From Oscillospiraceae bacterium (lineage in GTDB: Bacteria; Bacillota_A; Clostridia; Oscillospirales; Oscillospiraceae), in assembly GCA_017481325.1 (NCBI GenBank), contig JAFUPG010000030.1, positions 1-15,797 of the forward strand: 15,797 nt of DNA. The letters run 5' to 3'. The translations under genes and the position numbers were made by a program. Under the pieces are notes generated by a model, which had not been told where the DNA came from, did no database searches, and worked only from the letters and a program-made list of their open reading frames with translations. This document shows positions 6,849 through 14,073 of this stretch, piece after piece. Each line of letters opens with the position of its first letter. Position 1 is the stretch's first letter.

Positions 6849-7283
6849 ATGAAGAAAAACATGTACTTCCTCAATACCGCTCTGGCCATTGTGCTGGGGA
6901 TCGCCCTTCTGGTCTGCGTCTTGCTGCGCACCTTCGTCCCCGGGCTGATTCTGCCCCCTTTGGATATTCCCAATATGGTGCTATTGTCCCTGGTGGCGCT
7001 GCTGGCCGATCACTATCTGGCCAAGGATGCCAAGCGCTGCTATATCTGCATCCCTCTGCTCTCCGGTCTGAGCTTTGGTCTGCTGCCCTTCGCCGCAGGC
7101 TTCCTCACAGGCTGGGAGGCGCTTTGGACAGGTCTCATCGGTGCTGCGGTCTTTACCGCCCTGACCTTCCTCTTCTCCTCTGCCCAGGAACGGCTCTCCA
7201 CCGGCCCCAAGGCCAGGCTGGCTCCTGTGCTCACCGCCTTCGGCCTGTACCTGGCCTGCCAGTGCTTCGCCGGAATTTTCTAA
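6849..7283 (+). CDS. Small polytopic membrane protein of unknown function in the Rnf operon
   Basis: A 144 aa protein that I do not recognise. The start at 6849 is set by GGGGAGG at 6834-6840, inside the end of rnfG; the gap after the rnfG stop is four bases. Four to five membrane helices are visible (about 6-28, 38-55, 66-87, 89-110, 122-142). Between the second and third lies a short loop with HYLAKDAKRCYIC. It is shorter than RnfA or RnfE (about 190-230 aa, six helices) and lacks their conserved cysteine motifs, so I do not call it either. Being the last gene of a tightly packed operon, it probably serves the same membrane complex, perhaps as an accessory or quinone-site subunit. That role is inferred from position alone. 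Confidence 0.75.
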   Translation: MKKNMYFLNTALAIVLGIALLVCVLLRTFVPGLILPPLDIPNMVLLSLVALLADHYLAKDAKRCYICIPLLSGLSFGLLPFAAGFLTGWEALWTGLIGAAVFTALTFLFSSAQERLSTGPKARLAPVLTAFGLYLACQCFAGIF

Positions 7284-7294
7284 AAGTAAAAGCC

Positions 7295-7330
7295 GAGGCT
7301 GTCTCTTTTGCGAGACAGCCTCAGTTTCTT
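7295..7330. terminator. Terminator between convergent genes
   Basis: GAGGCTGTCTC (7295-7305) pairs perfectly with GAGACAGCCTC (7312-7322) over 11 bp around a six-base loop, followed by AGTTTCTTT. It ends the electron-transfer operon. On the opposite strand the hairpin is followed by GGCTTTTACTTTT, so it may also terminate the minus-strand mocA-like gene, whose stop lies at 7330-7332. Confidence 0.85.
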
Positions 7331-7896
7331 TATTGCAGCTCCTGCAGCGCCCGGGGGGTATCCACATCGGTCAGCTCCTGCTGTGGGATCTCCACGGTCA
7401 GCAGGCGGTCGGCGTGAGCACGGATCACCACATTGCCGCCGTGATCCTCCTGCAGCTCCATCAGCTCCGGGAAGAATTCCCGGGGGAAGATGCAGGGATT
7501 GCCCCGTTTTCCCTCGTAGGCTGCGCCCACAATGCACCGGGGATGCTCCAGCCAGCCACGGACGACCTTCTCCACACTCTCCCGGCGGAGCAGGGGCTGG
7601 TCGGACACCAGATACAAAATGGCATCGCAGTCCTCCATGGCCTTGGTGCCCAGGTAGATGGTATGGCTGATGCCGTAGTCGGGGTGCGCATTCTCCATGG
7701 CCTCAAAGCCAAAGTCCCCGGCCAGAGCGGCAATTTGGGGATACTGGGTCACCACCAGCACCCTATGAAACAGGCGCTTCGGCACTGCTTCAAAGGCACG
7801 TTGGATCAGACTTTTGCCCCGGTACTCCGCCGCCAGCTTATTCTCCTGAAAGCGGCGGGCGTTGCCTGCCGCCATGATCAAACAGCCGATTTTCAT
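7330..7896 (-). CDS. mocA: MocA-like molybdenum cofactor cytidylyltransferase
   Basis: A 188 aa nucleotidyltransferase of the MobA/MocA family. These enzymes join CMP (MocA) or GMP (MobA) to molybdopterin. The nucleotide-binding motif LIMAAGNARRFQENKL (6-21) and SDQPLL (98-103) are intact; GNPCIFP (132-138), DHGGNVV (151-157) and the final DVDTP (177-181) fit MocA/YgfJ better than MobA. The start is at 7896 because GGAGG lies five bases upstream (complement of 7902-7906). An extension to 7971 would add 25 unlike residues. It is transcribed divergently from a molybdenum hydroxylase operon. XDH-type enzymes of this kind use the cytosine-dinucleotide form in E. coli, so it probably matures XdhA and XdhD. 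MocA rather than MobA specificity is inferred from context and motifs. Confidence 0.85.
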   Translation of the reverse strand: MKIGCLIMAAGNARRFQENKLAAEYRGKSLIQRAFEAVPKRLFHRVLVVTQYPQIAALAGDFGFEAMENAHPDYGISHTIYLGTKAMEDCDAILYLVSDQPLLRRESVEKVVRGWLEHPRCIVGAAYEGKRGNPCIFPREFFPELMELQEDHGGNVVIRAHADRLLTVEIPQQELTDVDTPRALQELQ

Positions 7897-7987
7897 TGCT
7901 TCCTCCCAATGTGCGTTCTCTACCATAGTATACACCTTTTTCACCAAAAACACCACTGTAAAATTGTTCACGATTGCCGAATTGTAC

Positions 7988-8011
7988 CGTTATCCAGAAA
8001 ATAAGATAACG
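7988..8011. promoter_or_regulatory. Inverted repeat, possible operator
   Basis: CGTTATC (7988-7994) and GATAACG (8005-8011) form perfect 7 bp inverted arms with a 10-base spacer, 17 bases centre to centre. It lies in the divergent gap between the mocA-like gene and the xdh operon, just upstream of the likely xdh promoter. The spacing is wide for a terminator and there is no T-run, so a protein-binding site is more likely. The regulator is not in the window. Confidence 0.4.
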
Positions 8012-8018
8012 ACAACTC

Positions 8019-8047
8019 TTTTATTCGAAGCAATTTTATGATATGCT
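8019..8047 (+). promoter_or_regulatory. Candidate promoter of the xdh operon
   Basis: TGATATGCT (8039-8047) is an extended -10 (TG, one base, TATGCT). The best -35 at 17 bases spacing is the weak TTTTAT (8019-8024), which would suit an activated promoter. A second possible -10, TATAGT at 8061-8066, has no convincing -35. No purine riboswitch sequence is seen in the leader up to 8110. Confidence 0.35.
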
Positions 8048-8110
8048 GTACTTGGAATAGTATAGTTCGGTATTTTTTATCGATTATTAACAAATCAGGA
8101 GGTTAGATTT

Positions 8111-8806
8111 ATGATAATCCATCGTCCTCAGTCGGCTGCCGAAGCGGTTCAGCTCCGCTATGCCGGCCCCGATACCACCGCCTATCTGGCCGGCGGCACG
8201 GATGACCTGCGTCTCGGCGGCGCTGCAGAGGGAAAAGAACTGATCGACATCAACGCACTGGGCTTTGACACCATCGAAGAAAAAGACGGCAAGCTCTACA
8301 TCGGCGCACGGGTCACCCTGCAGCAGCTGGTGGACAGCGATCTGATCCCCGCATTTATCAAAGAGGCCGCAAAGTTCTGCGCCTCCTTTGCAAAGCGCAA
8401 TTCCGCCACCGTGGGCGGCAATCTGGCACTCCGTCGGGATGACAGCTATCTGGCCGCTGCCCTCTGCGCAGCCGATGCCAAGCTCATCGCCCTGAGCGCC
8501 AAGGGTGAAAAGGAAGAAAAAGTCTATGACTACCTGAAGGGCAGCTGCAAGTGCCTGCTGGAGTACATCGTCATTGACAAGAACCGTGAGGGCTGGGTGA
8601 AGCGCTTCGGCAACACCTCCTCCAGCCACGCAGCTCTGATCGCAGCCGTCAGCGGCGACATTTACGCCCTGACCGTCAAGGGCAGCGGTCTTGCCTGCGG
8701 CAATACCCCCGACCTGTACGAGACCATGGAATTCTGCGACGATCTCAGCGGCAGCGCAGAATACAAGAAGTATCTGGCCAAGACCGTCTTTTCTCTGAGG
8801 AGGTAA
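8111..8806 (+). CDS. ygfM: FAD-binding subunit of a molybdenum hydroxylase (YgfM-like)
   Basis: A 231 aa protein of the CoxM/YgfM FAD-binding family, which carries electrons from the molybdenum enzyme to NAD+ or another acceptor. LAGGTDD (26-32) matches the first FAD loop (usual AGGTDL), and KRNSATVGGNLALR (95-108) matches the second (usual TIGGN). It is short for the family (about 260-290 aa); the shortfall is in the C-terminal part. Immediately downstream is xdhD, the same gene order as ygfM-xdhD in E. coli. Databases sometimes name this group selenate reductase FAD subunit, but nothing here points to selenate. GGAGG at 8098-8102 supports the start. Its stop codon lies inside the xdhD ribosome-site region. 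Confidence 0.85.
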   Translation: MIIHRPQSAAEAVQLRYAGPDTTAYLAGGTDDLRLGGAAEGKELIDINALGFDTIEEKDGKLYIGARVTLQQLVDSDLIPAFIKEAAKFCASFAKRNSATVGGNLALRRDDSYLAAALCAADAKLIALSAKGEKEEKVYDYLKGSCKCLLEYIVIDKNREGWVKRFGNTSSSHAALIAAVSGDIYALTVKGSGLACGNTPDLYETMEFCDDLSGSAEYKKYLAKTVFSLRR

Positions 8807-8810
8807 GCAC

Positions 8811-11690
8811 ATGGAATTTAGATGCAGAATTAACGGCGAAGAAATCCGCCTGCTGGGCGAAGCTACCGAACGCCTGAGAGATGTGCTGTACCGCAGCGGC
8901 TATCTCTCCGTCCGTGACAGCGACAATGCCGAGGGCTTTGCCGGCTCCGACACCATCATCTTCAACAGCAAGCTGAAATACTCCAACCTCATCCTGCTCT
9001 ACCAGGCCGAGGGTGCCGAGATCCGTACCGCCGAAGGTCTTCTCAAGGGCAGAGAGCTGAACTATGTGCAGAAGGCCATGATCTCCGCCGGTATCGTCGC
9101 CAGCGCCTACAACGCTGCCACCGCCGCCCTGATTTTGACCTGGCTCTTGGAGCAGAACCCCTACCCCTCCAGAGAGGAGATCAAGGAGGTTCTCACCAGC
9201 ATCTTTATCCGTGATGCAGGCTACGAGCACTACTATCTGGCGGTGAAGCTGGCCATTGAGCTCCGTGACACCGGCGCTTATCAGAGCGAGATCGCTCCCT
9301 CTTTCCGTCCCAAGTTAGAGATCATCGGCAAGCCCGTGGATAAGATCGACGGCGCTGCTCTGGTCTCCGGCGAGCCGGTCTTCGTGGAGGATAAGGTGCC
9401 TGCCAATTCCTGGTGCCTGCACGTGCTCCGCAGCCCCTTCGCCAGCGCTTACATTAAGTCCATCGACACTTCCGAGGCAGAGAAGCTCCCCGGCGTTGCC
9501 GCTATCATCACAGCCGAGAACTGCCCCGATGTATACTACATGCAGGCCGGTCAGGGCAATCCCGAGCCCTCTCCTCATGACCGCCGCCTCTTTAACCGCA
9601 AGGTGCGCCATGTAGGCGACCGTGTTGCCGGTATCGTGGCCAGAACCAAGGAGATCGCCGACCGGGCCGCCTCCCTGATCAAGGTGGAATACGAGCCCAC
9701 CGCAGCCGTCTTCACCGTAGAAGAGGCCATGGCCGAGGGCGCTCCCCTGGTACATAACGGCCCAGTGCAGTACAATGCCGGCGCTCCCGCTGACCTGGAC
9801 GAGTACAATGCCCGTGCCGGTGACGAGCGTGAGGGCAAGGTGATCTATCAGTTCCCCCTCCACGCTGATATTCAGAAGAACATCGCCGCCTCCAACAAGG
9901 GCCACATCGGCGATATGGAAAAGGGCTTTGCAGAGGCCGATGCCATTGTAGAGCACACCTATCAGACCAGCCAGATCCAGCACACCCCCCTGGAGCCCCA
10001 CGTTTGCTATGCCCACGTGGAGAACGGCCGTCTGGTGGTCAATGCCTCCACCCAGGTTCCCTACCATCTGCGCCGCATCTGCAGCTGGGTCTGCGGTATT
10101 CCCGAGAACAAGATCCACATCATCAAGGAGCGTGTGGGCGGCGGCTACGGCAGTAAGCAGGACATTCTGGTGGAAGAGCTGACCGCTTACGCAGCCTGGA
10201 TCACCGGCAAGCCCGTCTACTACCGCAACACCCGTGAGGAAGAGTTTATTGCCAACTCCACCCGTCATCCCATGCGCTGCCGGGTGAAGATGGGCGGCAA
10301 GAAGGACGGCACCATCACCGCCATTTTCATGGAGGTCTGCGCCAACACCGGCCCCTTCGGCAACCACTGCCTGACCGTTCCCATGAACAGCTGCTCCAAG
10401 ACCCTGCCCCTGTTCAAGGTGGATAACATGGGCTACGACCTGAAGGTCTTCTATACCAACACACCTCCCGCCGGCGCATACCAGGGCTACGGCACGCCCA
10501 AGGGCACCTACGCTCTGATGATGGCCATGGCCGAGCTGGCTGACAAGCTGGGCGTGGATTACAAGGACATGGTCTCCAAGAACCACATTGAAGAAGGCTA
10601 CATGCTGGAGATCCTGAAGGGTCTGGGCGAAGGCCGTGAGGGTAACGTGGTTCCCGTCGGCTCCTGCGGCCTGGAAGAGGCCATTGCCAAGGGCTGTGAG
10701 ATGATCCAGTGGGGTAAGAAGGAAGTCTCCGAGGATCCCGATTGGAAGATCGGCAAGGGCTTTGCCATGATCATGCAGGGCTCCGGCCTGCCCGGTCTGG
10801 ATCACGCTGAGGCCATCGCCAAGCTGGAAACCGACGGCACCGTCATCCTCAACAGCGGCGGCGCTGACCTGGGCACCGGCCTGGACACCATCTGCGCCAA
10901 GATCGTCTCCGAGGTTCTGAAGCTGCCCATGGATCGCATCACCGTGGTCTCCGGCGACACCGATGCCTGCGCCTTTGACACCGGCTCCTATGCCTCCTCC
11001 GGTACCTTCTTCTCCGGCAATGCCGCCCTGGTAGCCACCAACAACCTGAAAGACAAGATCCTGGGCGAGGCTGCCCTGCAGCTGGAAGAGAAGGTTGAGG
11101 ATCTGGATGTGAGAGCCCCCGGCGAGGTCTACTCCAAGACAAGCGGCAAGGCCATCAGCTACTACGAGCTGACCCATACCGCCACCAGCGGCACCGGCAG
11201 AGGCCAGATGATCGCCCACGGCAGCTATGTGACCGCTGCCTCCTCCGTGCCCTACGGCGCACACTTCGCCCAGGTCGCCGTCAATGTGAAGACCGGCGAG
11301 ATCAAGGTGCAGAAGTTCTATGCCCTGCAGGATGCCGGTACTCCCATCAACCCCGAGTGCGCCCTGACCCAGATCTACGGCGCTGTTATGAAGTCCATCG
11401 GCCACAGCCTCTATGAGGACATGGTGCTGGATAAGGACGGCAAGTGCATCAATGCCAACCTGACCGACTACGGCGCACCCATGATCGGTGACGCTCCCGA
11501 CGACTTCAAGTCCGTGCTCATCGATGTCAACGATGACTACGGCCCCTTCGGTGCCAAGTCCATCTCCGAGATCGCCTGCAACGGCGCAGCCCCCGCCATC
11601 GGCATCGCCATCCACGATGCCTGCGGTGTCTGGCTCCGCAGCTGGCCCATGACCCCGGAGAAGATCCTGAAGGCACTGGGTAAAATCTGA
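8811..11690 (+). CDS. xdhD: XdhD-type molybdenum hydroxylase with a cysteine-free [2Fe-2S]-like N-terminus
   Basis: A 959 aa protein. Residues 1 to about 150 align with an XDH [2Fe-2S] subunit but have lost all eight cluster cysteines: SDNAEGFAGSDTIIF (37-51), GIVASAYNAATAA (94-106) and FIRDAGYE (132-139) stand where cysteines belong, and Cys5 is the only Cys. Residues from about 165 on form the molybdopterin-binding part, with RVGGGYGSKQD (441-451), GGADLGTGLDT and the catalytic-type Glu920 in GAKSISEIA. The substrate arginine of xanthine oxidases (RGYG) is Gln558 (AYQGYG). From memory, E. coli XdhD (956 aa) shows both changes, so they define the family rather than a broken gene. In E. coli xdhD is linked to purine or urate breakdown. 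The substrate here is unknown. The start is supported by GAGGAGG (8797-8803). Confidence 0.93.
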   Translation: MEFRCRINGEEIRLLGEATERLRDVLYRSGYLSVRDSDNAEGFAGSDTIIFNSKLKYSNLILLYQAEGAEIRTAEGLLKGRELNYVQKAMISAGIVASAYNAATAALILTWLLEQNPYPSREEIKEVLTSIFIRDAGYEHYYLAVKLAIELRDTGAYQSEIAPSFRPKLEIIGKPVDKIDGAALVSGEPVFVEDKVPANSWCLHVLRSPFASAYIKSIDTSEAEKLPGVAAIITAENCPDVYYMQAGQGNPEPSPHDRRLFNRKVRHVGDRVAGIVARTKEIADRAASLIKVEYEPTAAVFTVEEAMAEGAPLVHNGPVQYNAGAPADLDEYNARAGDEREGKVIYQFPLHADIQKNIAASNKGHIGDMEKGFAEADAIVEHTYQTSQIQHTPLEPHVCYAHVENGRLVVNASTQVPYHLRRICSWVCGIPENKIHIIKERVGGGYGSKQDILVEELTAYAAWITGKPVYYRNTREEEFIANSTRHPMRCRVKMGGKKDGTITAIFMEVCANTGPFGNHCLTVPMNSCSKTLPLFKVDNMGYDLKVFYTNTPPAGAYQGYGTPKGTYALMMAMAELADKLGVDYKDMVSKNHIEEGYMLEILKGLGEGREGNVVPVGSCGLEEAIAKGCEMIQWGKKEVSEDPDWKIGKGFAMIMQGSGLPGLDHAEAIAKLETDGTVILNSGGADLGTGLDTICAKIVSEVLKLPMDRITVVSGDTDACAFDTGSYASSGTFFSGNAALVATNNLKDKILGEAALQLEEKVEDLDVRAPGEVYSKTSGKAISYYELTHTATSGTGRGQMIAHGSYVTAASSVPYGAHFAQVAVNVKTGEIKVQKFYALQDAGTPINPECALTQIYGAVMKSIGHSLYEDMVLDKDGKCINANLTDYGAPMIGDAPDDFKSVLIDVNDDYGPFGAKSISEIACNGAAPAIGIAIHDACGVWLRSWPMTPEKILKALGKI

Positions 11691-11699
11691 TCTCATGGC

Positions 11700-11729
11700 C
11701 CTTGTGTGGGCAGTCTCGCCCACACAAGG
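11700..11729 (+). other. Intercistronic stem-loop between xdhD and xdhA
   Basis: CCTTGTGTGGGC (11700-11711) pairs perfectly with GCCCACACAAGG (11718-11729), a 12 bp stem with a six-base loop AGTCTC. No T-run follows, so it is not a standard terminator. It may mark an mRNA processing point or protect the ygfM-xdhD part of the message, allowing different amounts of the two enzymes. A full ribosome site AAGGAGG (11741-11747) restarts translation at xdhA. Confidence 0.75.
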
Positions 11730-11754
11730 AATCAATATGTAAGGAGGCCATTTC

Positions 11755-14070
11755 ATGAGCCATCATGTTGGAAAAAGCGTAACCCGTGTGGATGCCTTTG
11801 ACAAGGCCACCGGCAGAGCCAAGTACACCGATGATCTGTGCGAGAAGAATGCCCTGGTCGTCCGGGTAGTTCGCTCTACCATTGCCCACGGCTTTGTGAA
11901 GTCCATCGATATTTCCGAGGCCGAGAAGGTTCCCGGTGTGGTGAAGATCCTCACCTGCTTCGATGTCCCCGATATCAAGTTCCCCACCGCAGGCCATCCC
12001 TGGTCCACCGACCCCTCCCATCAGGACACCGCCGACCGCAAGCTGCTGAATCAGCACGTCCGCTACTATGGCGACGATGTGGCAGCCGTTGTGGCAGAGG
12101 ATGAGGTTGCCGCCGCCCGTGCCGCCCGTCTGGTGAAGGTGGAGTATGAAGTCCTTCCCTTTGTGCTGGACGTGCAGAAGGCTATGGAGGAGGGCGCTCC
12201 CCAGATCCACGAGACCTGCCCCGGCAACGTTCTGAAGCACACCAGCAATATCCGTGGCAACTACGAGGAGGCCATCAAAGAGCCCGGCCTCATCTGCGTG
12301 GATAAGTGGTATGACACCGCCTCCGTGCAGCACTGCCACATTGAGAACCATATCGCCGTGGCCCACGAGGAGGCCGGTAAGATCGTCATCGTCTCCTCCA
12401 CCCAGATCCCCCATATCGTCCGCCGGACAGTAGGTCAGGCCCTGGGCATCGACTGGGGCAAGATCCGCATCATCAAGCCCTATATCGGCGGCGGCTTCGG
12501 CAACAAGCAGGATACCCTCTATGAGCCTCTGGCAGCCTGGCTGTGTATGCAGGTGGGCGGCAGAACGGTAAAGGTGGATATTCCCCGTGAGGATACCTTC
12601 ATCTCCAACCGTATCCGCCATGCGGAGCGCTTCCATATTATCTCCTGGGTACGTCCCGACGGCACTGTGGTCGCCCGTAAGGTTGACCTCTACTCCAACC
12701 AGGGCGCTTATGCCTCCCACGGTCATTCCATCGCCGCCAAGGGTCTCAATGCCATTCCCCAGCTGTACCCCGTTCCCAACTACTGCGGCAACGCTTACAC
12801 CGTCTACACCAACCGCTCCACCGCCGGCGCCATGCGTGGCTACGGTATGCCCCAGGCCTCCCATGCCATTGAGTGCCATGTGGAGGACATCGCAAGAGCT
12901 CTGGGCGTAGACTCCCTGGAATACCGCCGCAAGAATGTGATGCCCGTGGGCTTTGTGGACGGTTTCTCCAAGAATGAGCTGTACTCCGACACCTTCAACC
13001 AGTGCTTCGACAAGGCCGTGGCCTACATGGACTACGACCGCAAGCGCAAGGAATATGAAAATCAGACCGGCGATATCCGCAAGGGCATCGGCCTGGCCAC
13101 CTTCTGGTACAATACCGCCGTTTGGCCCATCTCTCTGGAGCACTCCTCCTGCCGTATGGTTCTGAACCAGGACGGCTCTGTGCAGGTGCAGGTAGGCGAG
13201 ACGGAGATCGGTCAGGGTGCTGACACCGCCTATGCTCAGATGACCGCTGAGATCCTGGGTCTGAAGGACTACCGTGATGTTCATATGATCTCCACCCAGG
13301 ATACGGACATCACCCCCTTCGGTACCGGCGCTTATGCCTCCCGTCAGACCTATGTGGTGGGCTTCTCCATCAGCCAGACCGGTAATATCCTGAAGCGGAA
13401 GATTCTGGAATATGCCGTTGAACTGACCCGCTGCCCCCTGGTCAATATGGACATCGTGGACAGCAACATCGTCCGCACCACTGACGGCAGAGTGCTCATG
13501 AGTCTGAAGGAGCTGGCCACCGAGGCTCTCTACAGCCTGAACCACAGTGTCCATCTCACTGCGGAATCCTCCTACCAGATCAAGAACAATGCCTACTCCT
13601 TCGGCTGCTGCTGCGCCGAGGTGGAGGTAGATATCCCCATGTGCCGGGTGCAGCTGAAGAAGATCATCAATGTCCACGATTGCGGCAAGCTGATCAACCC
13701 CCAGCTGGCTGAGGCACAGGTACACGGCGGTATGTCCATGGGCATCGGCATGGCTCTGTCCGAGACCCTGCTGTGGGACGAGAAGACCGGCGCTCCCCTG
13801 AACAACAACCTGCTGGACTACAAGCTCTGCTCTACCATGGATCACCCCCATCTGGAGGCACAGTTCGTGGAGAATCCCGAGCCCACCAGCCCCTTCGGCA
13901 CCAAGTCCCTGGGCGAGCCTCCCACATGTCCCGTTGCACCCGCCATCCGTAACGCCATTCTCAACGCCACCGGCGTTGCCATCGATACCCTGCCCATGAA
14001 TCCCCACGTCCTCTTCAAGCGCTTCTCTGAAGAAGGGCTCATCAACGATCCCTGGAGAAAGGAGAACTAA
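11755..14070 (+). CDS. xdhA: Xanthine dehydrogenase molybdenum-binding subunit XdhA
   Basis: A 771 aa cytosolic large subunit of an XdhABC-type xanthine dehydrogenase that hydroxylates xanthine or related purines. It begins with the small domain (KSVTRVDAFDKATGRAKYTDD) of the molybdenum hydroxylase fold. Cofactor-binding loops are IGGGFGNKQD (244-253), the substrate/FRGFG-like loop AMRGYGMPQA (359-368) with Arg361, and GETEIGQGADTAY (481-493) with Gln487. The catalytic base is Glu721 in GTKSLGEPPTCP. All expected active-site residues are present, unlike XdhD. Length and gene order xdhA-xdhB-xdhC match E. coli. AAGGAGG seven bases upstream supports the start. Substrate specificity cannot be fixed from sequence alone. 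Confidence 0.94.
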   Translation: MSHHVGKSVTRVDAFDKATGRAKYTDDLCEKNALVVRVVRSTIAHGFVKSIDISEAEKVPGVVKILTCFDVPDIKFPTAGHPWSTDPSHQDTADRKLLNQHVRYYGDDVAAVVAEDEVAAARAARLVKVEYEVLPFVLDVQKAMEEGAPQIHETCPGNVLKHTSNIRGNYEEAIKEPGLICVDKWYDTASVQHCHIENHIAVAHEEAGKIVIVSSTQIPHIVRRTVGQALGIDWGKIRIIKPYIGGGFGNKQDTLYEPLAAWLCMQVGGRTVKVDIPREDTFISNRIRHAERFHIISWVRPDGTVVARKVDLYSNQGAYASHGHSIAAKGLNAIPQLYPVPNYCGNAYTVYTNRSTAGAMRGYGMPQASHAIECHVEDIARALGVDSLEYRRKNVMPVGFVDGFSKNELYSDTFNQCFDKAVAYMDYDRKRKEYENQTGDIRKGIGLATFWYNTAVWPISLEHSSCRMVLNQDGSVQVQVGETEIGQGADTAYAQMTAEILGLKDYRDVHMISTQDTDITPFGTGAYASRQTYVVGFSISQTGNILKRKILEYAVELTRCPLVNMDIVDSNIVRTTDGRVLMSLKELATEALYSLNHSVHLTAESSYQIKNNAYSFGCCCAEVEVDIPMCRVQLKKIINVHDCGKLINPQLAEAQVHGGMSMGIGMALSETLLWDEKTGAPLNNNLLDYKLCSTMDHPHLEAQFVENPEPTSPFGTKSLGEPPTCPVAPAIRNAILNATGVAIDTLPMNPHVLFKRFSEEGLINDPWRKEN

Positions 14071-14073
14071 GCC

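Noticed and set aside
6849..7283. RnfE or RnfA identity for the last gene of the first operon
   Set aside because: At 144 aa it is too short, and the conserved cysteine-containing membrane motifs of RnfA/RnfE are not seen.
7927..7932. Minus-strand -10-like TATACT upstream of the mocA-like gene
   Set aside because: No acceptable -35 at 16-18 bases and no proper extended -10, so a promoter there is only a guess.
8048..8110. Purine riboswitch in the xdh leader
   Set aside because: The conserved core words of that aptamer are absent and no matching three-way stem could be read.
8811..9290. Decayed pseudogene segment at the xdhD N-terminus
   Set aside because: The frame is intact and the cysteine-free domain closely resembles what I recall of E. 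coli XdhD, so it is a family feature rather than recent decay.
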